A stretch of DNA of 64,000 bases, from positions 62,001 to 126,000 of the forward strand of contig WSUB01000081.1 of assembly GCA_019633425.1 (NCBI GenBank). Direction: 5' to 3'. Numbering within the stretch: the first letter of the stretch is position 1; each line of letters opens with the position of its first letter. Below the pieces are notes generated by a model. The model was not told the origin of the DNA. It did not search any database and saw nothing but the letters and a program-made list of their open reading frames with translations. Below are positions 21,990-32,445 of this stretch, in pieces. The DNA comes from Tulasnella sp. 424. Lineage: Eukaryota > Basidiomycota > Agaricomycetes > Cantharellales > Tulasnellaceae. Position numbers and translations under genes: made by a program.

Positions 21990-22869
21990 GTTCGGGCTTG
22001 TCAAGTGAGAGTTTGGTTGGTCGGAAGGATCGGAAGTGTGAGGATGTAGCCTCGAATGCAATAGAGATATATAGTCCTGGAGGAGCAAGGGAAGGAAGGA
22101 AGTTACGCGGGTGACCACTAGGGAGCGAACGGCGAATGAGGTTGCGACTCGTTCCGACATTTAATATCACGAAGCAACGAGTAGCAGTATCGTTGGGAGA
22201 GAGTGACAGCTGAAACCTCAACGTTCAGATGTCAACTCGAGTGACGCGTTTGGCATCCCGCGGCTTACCACTTTGCCTGGCGACAGAATTGGTGGTCTGG
22301 AGCATCCCACGCCCAGAGCTCAGGTCCCATATACGCACGTATTCTACGTTAGAAAATGTCTATGGATGTGTCGTACTCCATATCCGGCCCGAGGCATTGC
22401 AAGGACCTACTAGCAGGGATTCCGGGCCACCGGCACCATGATCTCACAAATAGCTACCCGCTCCACGAGTTCTTGATTCCGAGTCCCATCCCATCATTGA
22501 ATTAGATCCAAGACGCTTTTGTATGATCATCAAGTGCAGGAGGAACAGAAGGATGGAAGTAATGACCGAAAAACGACGAAAAAGACGGCGCGGAAATAGA
22601 CGGATATAGTCCGGATGTCGCATTTGGCCGTTCCTGAATCCGGACCGCCTCACTTCAGATCTCCCCTTCATCCAATTCATCCCTAATTCTCGGTGTGAAC
22701 GTGCGCAGACCTCGATCCCAGAGTTGAACCGCTTAGGGGGAATAGGAGAAGCGCGGAATGCCTCGGACGATGTCGGACACCGACACCGGCGCATTGCCAC
22801 AGGTACAACGGATCCCCGTACATTATCGTTATCCCCCACGTCCGGGCCGGTGTTGGTGGATATCAACCC
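21990..22869. other. Intergenic region between IDO and GagB cluster
   Basis: Divergent intergenic space: IDO reads leftward and the GagB gene at 22870 reads rightward, so both promoters lie here. No other gene, RNA or repeat is recognised. A 57-codon in-frame extension of IDO reaches 22160 but has no family similarity. Confidence 0.5.
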
Positions 22870-24139
22870 ATGAGTGACCAAGGTGCGTATTTGACCTCAA
22901 GTGCGGTTTGAAATAGTGGAACACGCACGCTAACCGAATGTAACGATTTGAGCTCAGGTGTACTCAACTTCCGCGGACTTGGCGCGTCCGAGGCTGAGGA
23001 CTTCATCCGAGCCGTCAATCGTATTGCCTTGGCAGCAAACAAGTCCAACGATTCTTCCTGGAAAGCTGACTTAGCTTCAACTGCGTTCTCTGGAGAGGCC
23101 CTGAGGTGGTTTAGAAGTCTTAGTCCCAAGATTCAGAACGATTGGGACGCACTACAGGATGCCCTCCTGGAAAGATATGCGCCAGAGCAGTCTTTGCCAG
23201 ACTATTCAGACAAAGATAGTGATAGGTAAGAGCAATGATTCATTTTGGCGAGGACTGTATCTAACGTTAAAATACGATAGCACCACTCCCAACCCCGCAC
23301 CTGCCGCGGCGGTAGAACATCTTCCGGCGGTCTTCGTCGTTTCGCGGACACCTGGATCCATGGAAGGGTACATCAAAGTGATTTCGGATTTCCGCACTGC
23401 ATACGTTGGTCGGGAGTTGAACAAGGCTGGAATCTTGGGAACGACGTCGACGCTGACTGATGCATTGCGGGTCAGGGTGACCCCGGACTCTAATCCCCAT
23501 AACATTGAGACACTAGTAAGTACTTCATACCGGATGTAAGCCGAGCAATTAACACGTGGTCTCTCCCAGAACTGTACTGGTCCATTTGGATTCCTTGGGG
23601 GTGCTCATTGCAATACGCAGGACCGGTGGTACAAACTCGGCCCGGGATGCACAGGGTACATTCCTTTAATGGCTGGCCTCTTCTATGACCAACGAGAATC
23701 TTTCTCGCAGGTCCATGGCTCTAACGAGCTGCACTGCGGACGATATCAGATCCCCAGCTGGCTCCAGGATAAATGGTGATGGGACGGCACAAAACGGACC
23801 CGTTCATTCAGCGATTTGGAACATGCTGGTGGATGGCACTCTAATCGCACAGGTTTATCGGGACAAAGGTACTTTTCCTGAATCCTTCTTTCGATCACAA
23901 TATCTTTGTGACATACTCCTGGACCGGATTTTTAGTTTGGTACCGCCTCGTAGTCGCTTGGACCCCCTCCTTCCTCGGAGAACTTTACCTTGTCAGTGAC
24001 TTCGAAAGTTTCCCCGTGAACTCGCCTCGTCACCAATGGTATAGAGCGGTGGGTATTTCGTTTGTGCTAATGAGATATACGATAACACTTGCCAACGCTA
24101 TTCCGAATCATCCAGAGATTGAAATTCGAACCATACTAG
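22870..24139 (+). CDS. GagB family protein
   Basis: Exons 22870-22882, 22958-23225, 23281-23515, 23570-23655, 23711-23868, 23936-24048, 24116-24139; 897 nt, 298 residues, continuous. Exon 2 is gag-capsid-like: VLNFRGLG, EAEDFIRAVNRIAL, GEALRWFRSLSP and NDW. Exon 3 has an Ala/Pro linker then EGYIKVISD...ALRVRVTPD; exon 4 has FGFLGGAHCN and KLGPGC; exon 5 AIWNMLVDGTLIAQV; exon 6 LYLVSDFES; the last exon encodes RLKFEPY then a stop. If the last intron were retained the protein would run on to a stop at 24216. The 24-nt exon is preferred because its peptide matches other copies. No partner gene is evident; function unknown. Confidence 0.75.
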
Positions 24140-24497
24140 CTATCTTCACAAGGGAAAAGCTACAAGACATGTCTATCAAGTTGAATCAGTATGTTGCTTT
24201 AACAACCCCCCTCTAAATATATTTGCGTTGCCTATGGTGGTTGTTGCGGGAAAGATCCTATCGCACTAGGAGTCGGCCCAATATGATACAAGCAGCCCGA
24301 ATTGCACTCGACCCAACGAGGAGTCACTTCGCTGAATTGAAAGGGGGCTCACTAGTTCTTTGTCTTCGTTGATCTGAGCCCTGTGGTAGATAGAAGATTA
24401 CTCTCAGTCACGTGACAGCTTCGCATCCACGAGTCCGTGAACCACAACCAACAGTTCCCGGGCGCTAACTGTCATCAGTCTGACTGTGAGCAGTAGC

Positions 24498-25761
24498 ATG
24501 CAAAGTGAGTATGTCTAAGCTATCTGACTACGCCAATCCGATAACCCCATTTGCCTAGATCTTGAAGAACCAGTTTCCTTCCGCGGGCAAGGCGCAGCGG
24601 AATGCGAAGACTTCGTCAGCACGGTCAATCGCTACGCATGGAAGGCCGGAAAGGCCAACGATCCCAAGTGGATTGCGGGTTTTGCGATGTCTTGTTTCGC
24701 TGGAAAAGCTCTTCGATGGTCGATGCAACTCTCCACCGATACTCGAGGCGATTGGAACCTCCTGTCCAATGCGCTTTTTTCCAAATATACCGAGGATGAA
24801 GAAGATGTTCCTCCGGCTTCCGGGTATGGTTTTTCTTCTCGAGAGCATGTTAGACATTAGTCTGAAATGTCTCCCTTCTAGTATTCCGACGCCTGCCGCT
24901 GCTCCCATTGCCGAACTGACGCGAAGCATGTCCAATCTTAGCTTGGCACCACGCATTGGATGGATCAAAGTTGACACAGGCTCCAATCGCCCATACGCTG
25001 GCGGATATATATCTCGCCACACAGGTTCTACTGGTATCTTGACCACGTGCTCCGACCCTGAATTCGCCATACAAGTGCGCTGGACGCCCCAAGCTAACCC
25101 TCATCTCATAGAGATCATGGTAAGAGCGCCTATTCCGTGTCTAGTAATGAGATCCCTGAATTCCCTTGCGTTGAAAGAACCCACCTATTCCGACTTTCAG
25201 CTATCTCGGTGCGGCTCACTTCTCAAATGACAAAAGCTATACACAGTTTGGACCGAAATCTACGGCGTAAGCGTCGCCATATAAGTTCTATTATCTCTCT
25301 CTCTATAATCCATTTTCCCCTTCTTTAGGAGTGCGTCGTTGACCTACGTCACTGCGCCCGACACACTCGGAAGAAGCGCCTCTCTTCGGACGGATACCAG
25401 AACCGGCAAGCCAGTCACCGGGCCATCTAGATCTGCCGTATGGGTTGTCCTCACTGATGGGACCGTTATCCCTGTTGTGGAGGACTCAGGTTGTGAGTCC
25501 TGTTTATTCTCCTGGTCTCTGCCTGTATCCAACCGTGAAACCACTTTAGCCCGATACGCTCTACATACTGTTGTCTGGGGTGAAGACAATTCTATCTTCA
25601 TAGTCGGAAATTGCGAGTCCTACATGACCGCTTTCAGATTGAATGCATCAACGTGCAGTCGGGCGGTGAGTCCGTGGTGACACCGTGAAGGTTTTCGAAA
25701 AATTAAACTCGGGTTTAAATCTTTCTCTTATTTTCAGACGCTTAGGTTCGAACCGCTGTAA
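24498..25761 (+). CDS. GagB family protein
   Basis: Exons 24498-24504, 24559-24823, 24882-25119, 25178-25266, 25329-25492, 25550-25665, 25738-25761; 903 nt, 300 residues. Exon 1 is 7 nt (ATGCAAA). Exon 2 has VSFRGQGAAECEDFV, GKALRWSMQLST and GDW. Exon 3 has IGWIKVDTGS...AGGYISR; exon 4 YLGAAHFSND; exon 5 AVWVVLTDGTVIPV; exon 6 SIFIVGNCES; exon 7 TLRFEPL then a stop. For intron 3 a second pair of sites (25137-25200) also keeps frame; the chosen pair gives NPP...FSYL, as in the gene at 53430. It follows the previous copy by 358 bp in the same direction. A decayed duplicate including the promoter is at 31120. Confidence 0.75.
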
Positions 25762-26180
25762 ATTCACAAATGCTGTTGGAAATTCACAATACAACCGATT
25801 TCCTATTCGATTTCCGGCATTGATCTTTGCGGGTTCGTTGGGCGTTAGAATGACGGGAACTAAGCAGTCGCTCCAATCAGACTACTTTAAACCTTACTCG
25901 CTGCATATTATTTTACGTTGTACTCCGCGGTGCCTATGCGCTTCCAAGGTGGATGAACTGCCGCCCTTGTTTGTCGCGGCGGCGCGTGAAAAGAAGTGGC
26001 GTTGGCACCGATCCGCGTATTATTACAACCACGATTGAGTCCCAAGAAGTTCAGCTATCTTTGCAAGTCTCTGCGAGCGATCAAAAGGCAAAACAACGCT
26101 CCCAGTCTCTCAGTCCTCCTGCCCTACCACTCCCAAGCGGCTGAGCGTGAAAATCGTTGAATAAATCATTCAGCGGAAGT

Positions 26181-27370
26181 ATGGGTCAAAACGGTATGGC
26201 ACCTGTTCCTCAAGCAACGCCGACTCTCTGATAGCGGTTTTTCGATCAGAGGAGCTCACCAGGTTCGAAGGTCGAGATGGCGCCGATGCCGAAGAGTTCA
26301 TCAGAGCTGTAAACACCCGAGCATTTATGGCGGGAAACCTTAAGGATGATGCATGGGTTGCTATGCTTGCCTGAACCGCCTTTACGGGTCCCGCACTAAG
26401 GTGGTATAGATCACTCAGTTCCTCCACAAGAGATAGCTGGGAAGCGCTTCAAGACGCCATTCTTTTGCACTACAACTCAATAAACATAATTGAGTACGGT
26501 ATTAAGCCACGCTCCAACCCGTTAAAGCTATACTTACATGCCATCTATAGACCATCTTCGCCCCCCGGGCGACACTCCTGGTCGGGGCAAGCCGTCGTTG
26601 ATGAAGCCATGCACAGGAAGAATCAGAATTCAAATCCAGAATCAAGCGTATAATATGGCTTACCTATCAAGCGACCTTAGTAAGTGGGGAGCTTACACAT
26701 GGACTAGAGATGCTCTGCAAGCCGTCCAGGTCCGGTACACGCCAGGTGTACAGTCCTTGGAAGTTCTGGTGCGTAACTCGCCAAAGTCCCTCAACATGAG
26801 TGAGAAATAAGCAGCTAAATACTCCTTAGAAGGATGGGACCGGGGATCCACTATATTTGGGCGCTCAATTCTGGGATGACACCTCCAGCCACACAGACTT
26901 GGGGAAAGGAGGCAAAGGGTATCATGATTCACCACACCTAGATATTCGTTTACAACAGCTACCTAGAGTTCACCCCGGTCAAAACCACTTCACGTGGTGT
27001 TGTTTCTTCTATGCACCTCCGAGACGGTCAGCCTGCAACGGGAGAGATGAAAGCAGACCTCTGGAATGTTCGCACTGATGGTAGCATCCTGCCTATTCTG
27101 TCCCAAAACGGAGGTGGGTGACCGAGTTACTGTCACATACCGCAATATAATTAATTACCTCATCCATATCAAGTCGACTATTGCCTCAAACCCTGCATAT
27201 GCAAAATAAGTAAGGAATTATCCCTGGTCAACGATTTCGCCGCGTACTCGAAGAAGTGGCCTGAAAACACCTTCGATATCCCGGTGAGGCTTGACACAAT
27301 GATTACCATAATATTGTTCCACTGACATTAGGACTAGGGGTATCTCGTTTTGGAGCCTCTTTACGGATGA
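26181..27370 (+). pseudogene. GagB copy with premature stop
   Basis: Family landmarks appear in order: a 13-nt first exon at 26181-26193 with GTATGG donor; a gag-like exon (EEFIRAVNTRAF, PALRWYRSLS, DSW); TGRIRIQIQ...; LGAQFWDD; DLWNVRTDGSILPIL near 27060-27110; LVNDFAAY...KWPEN at about 27220-27280; and a last exon 27338-27370 encoding GYLVLEPLYG. In the gag exon a TGA at 26372-26374 replaces the Ser codon found in relatives (LASTAF). The other signals examined remain good, so inactivation looks recent. Stop-codon readthrough or a sequencing error cannot be excluded. Confidence 0.7.
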
Positions 27371-27751
27371 ATCAGACGTCGAATTAGTAATGAAATACAA
27401 TTTGTACAGATGGTGCGGGTAGGGTGCAGGGACAAGGCCTGCATTATCCTCTAAAAAAAGCGAGCAAGAACTTGCTCCGTCCGGGAGTGGGAAACGACCT
27501 CGCTGCTTAAGCTTATAGGTTTTCGAAGCACCTCCGATCCCAATCAGGTGGTATGGCTTGTCGGACGTAAACGTGTTAGGATCATCCCACTGCCATGGGA
27601 TAAAATAGAACATGGACGTGAGGGATTTCATTATGACTAAGCAATAGAAAGGTCCGAAGCCAAACATGAGGTTCAAGGGGTGAGAAGTCATGTGACAAGC
27701 AGATTTGAACTCACGTTCGACCTCAATAAAACCCTCCTCTGCTATTGGCAC
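27218..27751 (-). CDS. Uncharacterised ORF, antisense to the end of a GagB pseudogene
   Basis: A 177-codon open frame starting MPIAEEGFIE. An intron (GTGAGT donor after codon 12, acceptor TTGCTTAG before an IMKSLTS segment) would also keep frame. It contains PWQWDDPN, KPYHLIGIGG, 'GRFPLPDGASSCSLFLEDN' and KLYFITN. The last string slightly resembles the exon-6 motif of GagB proteins, but this is weak. Its 3' third overlaps the last exons of the GagB pseudogene on the other strand. It could be a real gene, a distant relative, or chance. No function is proposed. Confidence 0.3.
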   Translation of the reverse strand: MPIAEEGFIEVEREFKSACHMTSHPLNLMFGFGPFYCLVIMKSLTSMFYFIPWQWDDPNTFTSDKPYHLIGIGGASKTYKLKQRGRFPLPDGASSCSLFLEDNAGLVPAPYPHHLYKLYFITNSTSDSSVKRLQNEIPLVLMSVEQYYGNHCVKPHRDIEGVFRPLLRVRGEIVDQG

Positions 27752-27798
27752 GGTCTACAAGCTTGCTCCCTCCACCCCTCTACCGGAGAGAAAAAGAT

Positions 27799-29386
27799 AT
27801 GGGTTGGCCAATCCCTCCGCTCTTCTTGAAGGTCTGTCTGTTTCCCTCTACCACCTTCCAAATTACTCATCAACTCTAGTTTGCGGAGCTTCTATTTCCA
27901 AAGCACCACAAAGCCTTTACAGACCTTCCTGACGAGCTCATTGTGGAAGTACTAGTGTTGCTCGAGGTTAACCACATCCTAAACATGCGTCAGGTCCGTC
28001 ACCAGCTGCATCTGGGTTGGAGCGTGTCCTAAGCCCCTTGTAAAGGTTTGCAGGCGATTCGAGGCATGTACCCGCGAAAAGGCTCTTTGGCGTCGCGTGG
28101 TTCTCCGAATGGCACACGATTGCGCTCTCTCTTTGCTTCCGTCGAGATTGCAAATGTCCGCCGCGGAATTAGAACAACTTGCCATTCGCCGAATCCGTGC
28201 GAGGCAGAGGATGGAAAAAGGATTGTCAAGGCGAATTAAGCTGCAGAACCTCCAGGCACCCGTCCGGATCTCAAACTGTCACATTGTACCTGGCGGACAC
28301 TGGCTCATAGCTTTTACGTGGGACCACGAAGTCTACTGCTGGGACCTCGATAACTGGACGACCAAGGAGCCCATTCTTTTGGCTCGATCCCATGACGTTG
28401 AAGATACAACAGCTCGTCCATTTACTGCGGTAGATTATCCTAACCCCGACGAATGCGTCCTGGCAGTGGCAAGGCTGCGGTAGGTCATTCCGCCCCGATG
28501 CGTCACTAGACTAACACCTTGGCCCAGTGCAGGGCAGTTTAAAATCGAGGTTTATTCACTGGACTTCACCCAGCCCACTCCTCGCATTTCTGTTTTGGGG
28601 ACGATAGCCCCCTCCCAAGGAAATGGCACCGTTCTCATCGCGGGCCCTTATATCACTCGCATCCGGGATTTGAGATACCCGGTCATTGAGAGTTTTAACT
28701 GGGAGCAGTGCTTTTCTCGAAAGCGATTCGATTACACCGCCGTTACCTTTTCCCTCCCCTCCTTGTCACGCTTCGTGAGTGATTTCCCTAATTCGCGTCT
28801 ACATGCTAACACGTTATTGCAGATCCGGCCAACGAAGTTCTTGTCCAATGGGCTTTTGTTCTGCGACACGGGGAAGGAGATCATCGCCTTCAAACTTAAC
28901 GACTTTCAGTCCGTAACGCGGTTAGGTGAAACAGATCCAACACCTTCTGTACCGTACTGGTGGTACTCGCCAGAGGAGTTCAGAATACCAACTTGGCCTA
29001 CACCTGCAACCCTTTCGCCGCTGGATGCCCATCTCCAACCATTGAGCTTGGTAGGCTCAATATTTCTTATCAATTCTACTGGATACATGTTTCGGGTCTA
29101 CACTCAAAACGGGGAGCCTGTGGTACACCGAATACCGTTTGATTACTTCGGCAATTTTCTTGTCGTAGGACGCGATTCCGGTTTCCGAGTATTGCAAAAG
29201 TCCATATTTTCCTTCCGAGTCAATAACGACTCCGTGACGCCGACTGATCCAGTTGTCCTTGACATGGGGATGTTCAGATCGAAACTTTTCTCCTTGTGCC
29301 AGTTTGACGAGTTCTCGGGACGCATCTCTTTTGTCAAATGTCTAGAAAATAGCTCCCGTCTTGCTCTCTTAGACCTTGTAGAATAA
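27799..29386 (+). CDS. F-box protein
   Basis: Exons 27799-27831, 27880-27993, 28046-28479, 28528-28774, 28823-29386; 1392 nt, 463 residues. An F-box occupies roughly residues 20-65: FTDLPDELIVEVLVLL, then NMRQVCRRFEACT and ALWRRVV. Such proteins are substrate adaptors of SCF ubiquitin ligases through Skp1. The rest has strand-rich segments with scattered Trp (HWLIAFTWDHEVYCWDLD), as in many Agaricomycete F-box proteins with a degenerate propeller-like C-terminus; I see no clear WD repeats. Intron 4 (48 nt, a multiple of three) has perfect GTGAGT, GCTAAC and GCAG signals, so it is spliced although the frame stays open. The gene converges on the minus-strand gene at 29435. Confidence 0.75.
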
Positions 29387-29434
29387 ATAAGACATTATTT
29401 TCTATTGGAATCCGAACGAAAACAGTTGTATCCT

Positions 29435-30600
29435 CTATTGTTTTGTCAGGAGAAATGAAGTTTCCGGATTTTCTGTTTCCAACACCTACCAGGACGTTAG
29501 TGTCAAACTCAGTGGACCGAGTAAATTACAACCACGTACCCAGTATTGCAGATACCTCATTATCTCATCAACACTGGCTACATCCCTCAAGGCCACCGTC
29601 ATGCACTCCGTCTGGAGGAATTCTCCGGTGGTGGCGTTGTACACGTAGAACACCCATTGCCTCCCGCTTGCCAAGCATCTCCGGACCGAGTTCTTCCTGT
29701 CGTCATCAAATAAGTATCAGAGGTGACTTTGACACCGTGGTATGAACGAACATACTGGTGAGTTTTACAATAAGCCGCGGCTTCGATCGCGGCTTGAGGA
29801 ATGTGGCTGAAAATATTCTTCATATTTTCGGTTGATTTCGCTTCAATCAGGGTAACGCGTAAAATGCCAGAGTACTTCCGAAAATTTGCTTCGGGCTTTT
29901 TTTTGAAGCTCAGTATGAACTAATGGGTAAGTGCAAAGCTCGTCAAGTGTGTCACGTCATTGCAATCTTTCGACGTACGCCCCGCGAGCTCCACCGACGC
30001 CGCTGAGGCAATCAGATAATCTACTCTCCCCCCAACAGTCAGTTGCTGTGTTGGATCATTGGCCTTGGAGAATTTTGCTTCAGATATCGGATGTTCCGGT
30101 GATATGTGATAGCTGCGTTCTCCCCTTCCCTCAAGAGCTCCTACCGCGCCGAATATGATCAAGTCGATAGCGGTACGACTCGCCATTTCGGTCTATCAGT
30201 AGAGTCCATTATCAGTAGCAGTAATAGAGAGGAGTTTCACGAGCCTCACCCGATCGGACCATGCTCGGTCAACAAAGTCGAGGAGTGTGACCGCCGCCTG
30301 ACCCAGATCCGTCTCCGAGGGAGCGACGGTGTTCTTGAGCAGAGTTAGTTGTCTCGCATCTTTATCAGCTGTACCCATAGCTGCGGGGTTGGGAAGAGAT
30401 ATCCCAAGAGATTTAACGATATCTGGGTCCACCGCGGAAAAGGACTTGCGCTGGCGGCAACTCGTTTTCAGCGCAACACATGGCGCAGTTACGACACACT
30501 CACGCTGACGTCCACAAGTTTGACGCTAATTTTAGATAACATCACTTTCTCATCTTCAGAGAAGTCGTCCAGACTCCTTAATCATGGTGTTGTATCCGGC
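29435..30600 (-). CDS. PD-(D/E)XK nuclease-like protein (5' end unresolved)
   Basis: Readable minus-strand exons: up to 30504 (SLDDFSEDEKV), 30250-30444, an exon starting at 30192, one starting near 29907, and a following exon, ending with a short exon whose stop is at 29435-29437. In the middle lie TVGGRVDYLI, then ILRVTLIEAKST, then PQAAIEAAAYC, followed by WVFYVYNATTGEFL. The order G-R-x-D, E-x-K, Q...A fits the D...ExK...Q core of PD-(D/E)XK nucleases, as seen in Crinkler-like and related fungal proteins. This is inference from motifs only. The first exon and the donor before 29907 are not resolved, so gene integrity is unknown. Confidence 0.5.
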
Positions 30601-31119
30601 TCGAGCATTATAATCCAGCTCAGCAATTGAGGAAGCCTTTCGAGTTCGGGGCGATGCTGTTAGGCAGGTCAGTCCAGCCAATAGACAGTCAATGAGGTGA
30701 CACAGGCTCGCCTTCTATAGGGGGTTGACGTGAGGGATGTGGTAGTGAAGGTACGACAGCGAGGTTGGTCAAAACAAGAACTGCACTTGTATGACGTCAC
30801 GCGGCATGTTTACAGACTCGTCGAAAATCACCCTCACCAGATAAAAGCCACTCCCGACCCACCCTAGTTGGCCAAAATAAGTAATCAAGAGCAACAGGCG
30901 GGAATCCTTGAAGTCGGGCCACGATCAGCGCAAAACTCGACGACTATCGTTTTCCCCCCAGACCTTTTGAGACCTGGACTGCGCAGCCACCCTACGCAAT
31001 CCGACCACCACTGCCCATAGCTCGGTAGATAGAAGATTCCTCTCGGCCACGTGATACCTTCGTCCAAGTGAGGGTGAACCGCAACCAACAGTTCCTCGGC
31101 ATCAGAGTAGCTGTGAGCA
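30601..31119. other. Intergenic; includes duplicated GagB promoter
   Basis: No gene is seen. 31020-31120 resembles the 5' flank of the GagB gene at 24498 (both contain 'cggtagatagaagatt' or a close variant, and 'accaacagttc'), so the duplication that made the copy at 31120 included upstream DNA. Confidence 0.5.
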
Positions 31120-31592
31120 ATAGCACGCAGAGTGAGTATGCTTAAACCATCTAACTACTCCTCTCAATAATCCTATTTGGGTCGATCGTGAAGAACTCCC
31201 CACCTTCCGTGGGCAAGGCGCAGTGGAATGCGAAGAATTCGTCAGCATGGCCAATCGCTACGCATAGAATGCCAGAAAATCCAACGACCTCAAGTGAATT
31301 GCAGGTTTTACGATGTCATGTTTCGCTAGAAAATCTCTTTGATGGTCGATGCAACTTACCACCGAAACTCGAGGTGATTGGGACCCCGGAGTCCTGCCGA
31401 GTGCACTTCTTCTCAATATGCCGAGGATGAAGGTGATGTTACTCCTGCTTCCAGGAATGTTTTCCTCGAAAGAGATGTTAGAAATTAGTCTGAATACCTC
31501 CGTGTTTCTAGTTCCTCCTCGATTCAGACCCCGGCCGGCGCTCCCATTGCTAAACCGACGCGAAGCATGTCATAGCTTAGCACCACGCATTA
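31120..31592 (+). pseudogene. Decayed GagB copy, duplicate of the gene at 24498
   Basis: Aligns with exons 1-3 of the copy at 24498-25761. The start codon has become ACG. In the gag-like exon two Trp codons have become TAG and TGA and an Arg codon has become TGA. The GRIRV module is cut off near 31592, after which the sequence is unrelated. Many differences are C-to-T or G-to-A at sites that are CpG in the intact copy. Confidence 0.75.
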
Positions 31593-32445
31593 GTGGCCTG
31601 TCGCCTCACACGACGTTACACCGCCGCTGTTCTGGGACCATCGTAAACCCGACCAACGCGTCGTCGTCAATGTCGATGGTAAATCTCGCTCTGTGGAAAG
31701 CGGACGAGGACCTACTTCGTTCGGAAGTCAGAAACGACGCTCGCCGCTGCTCGAGCGATAATTTGTCGGCGCTCCGTCCTCAGAACCTTGCGCGGTAGGT
31801 TAACGTGCCAGTCAAAGCAGTACCCGACGCTGCAGATTGTGAATGCTAGCTCAACTTCACCAAGGATCTTCTATGGCTGGATTCCCACCCAGCTAGATGA
31901 CATATCACTACCTCCATCAGGAATCGAAGCTTGGCAGTGATTATTTCCGATGCGCGCGGTTGGGAACGTGTCAAAATGGATGCATGTAGGTAGCCAAAGT
32001 ATCACGTTGCCTACGAGCCGTGTAGAAACCTATTGGGCTTGATTGTATATACGTTTACTATGTGTACTTTCAGGGGATGTGGCTGGGCGGATTTAGTGTT
32101 GCCGCGGATGGCAAACGAAGCGAGGGAGATTTCGATCTCCTTCGAACACTTCGATGCTTTGGACAACCTGCAGCTGATTGGCCAGTAGGGCGTGGAAGAT
32201 TGTTCTCACAAAAAAACGCAATCGAAGCTACTTCGCGGCAATGATAGGCGGATTTAAACCCTTTAGGTCCGTGCCTTGGGCGCTTTTTTCCCAGATCTCT
32301 TGGGACCTGGACTGCCATCCAACCCATTTCGACCATCACCGCCTCGTAGCCCTTTAGAGGAGCTTTAGGAGTGGGAAGACACTCCGAAACTCTCAGCGCT
32401 GGACTCTTCTTTCTGATCCCGCATTTCTCTCAGCTGCGGTTGCGA
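31593..32445. other. Intergenic; no gene seen
   Basis: No open frame with coding character and no RNA gene was recognised. The right end should hold the promoter of the membrane-protein gene at 32446; a pyrimidine-rich stretch (about 32405-32435) precedes its ATG. Confidence 0.4.

Noticed and set aside
21990..22160. 57-codon N-terminal extension of IDO
   Set aside because: In frame, but without family similarity and rich in Ser, Pro and Arg; the ATG at 21989 fits fungal IDO length.
24049..24216. Read-through C-terminus of the GagB gene at 22870
   Set aside because: The 24-nt spliced last exon encodes a peptide matching other copies and gives nearly the same protein length as its neighbour.
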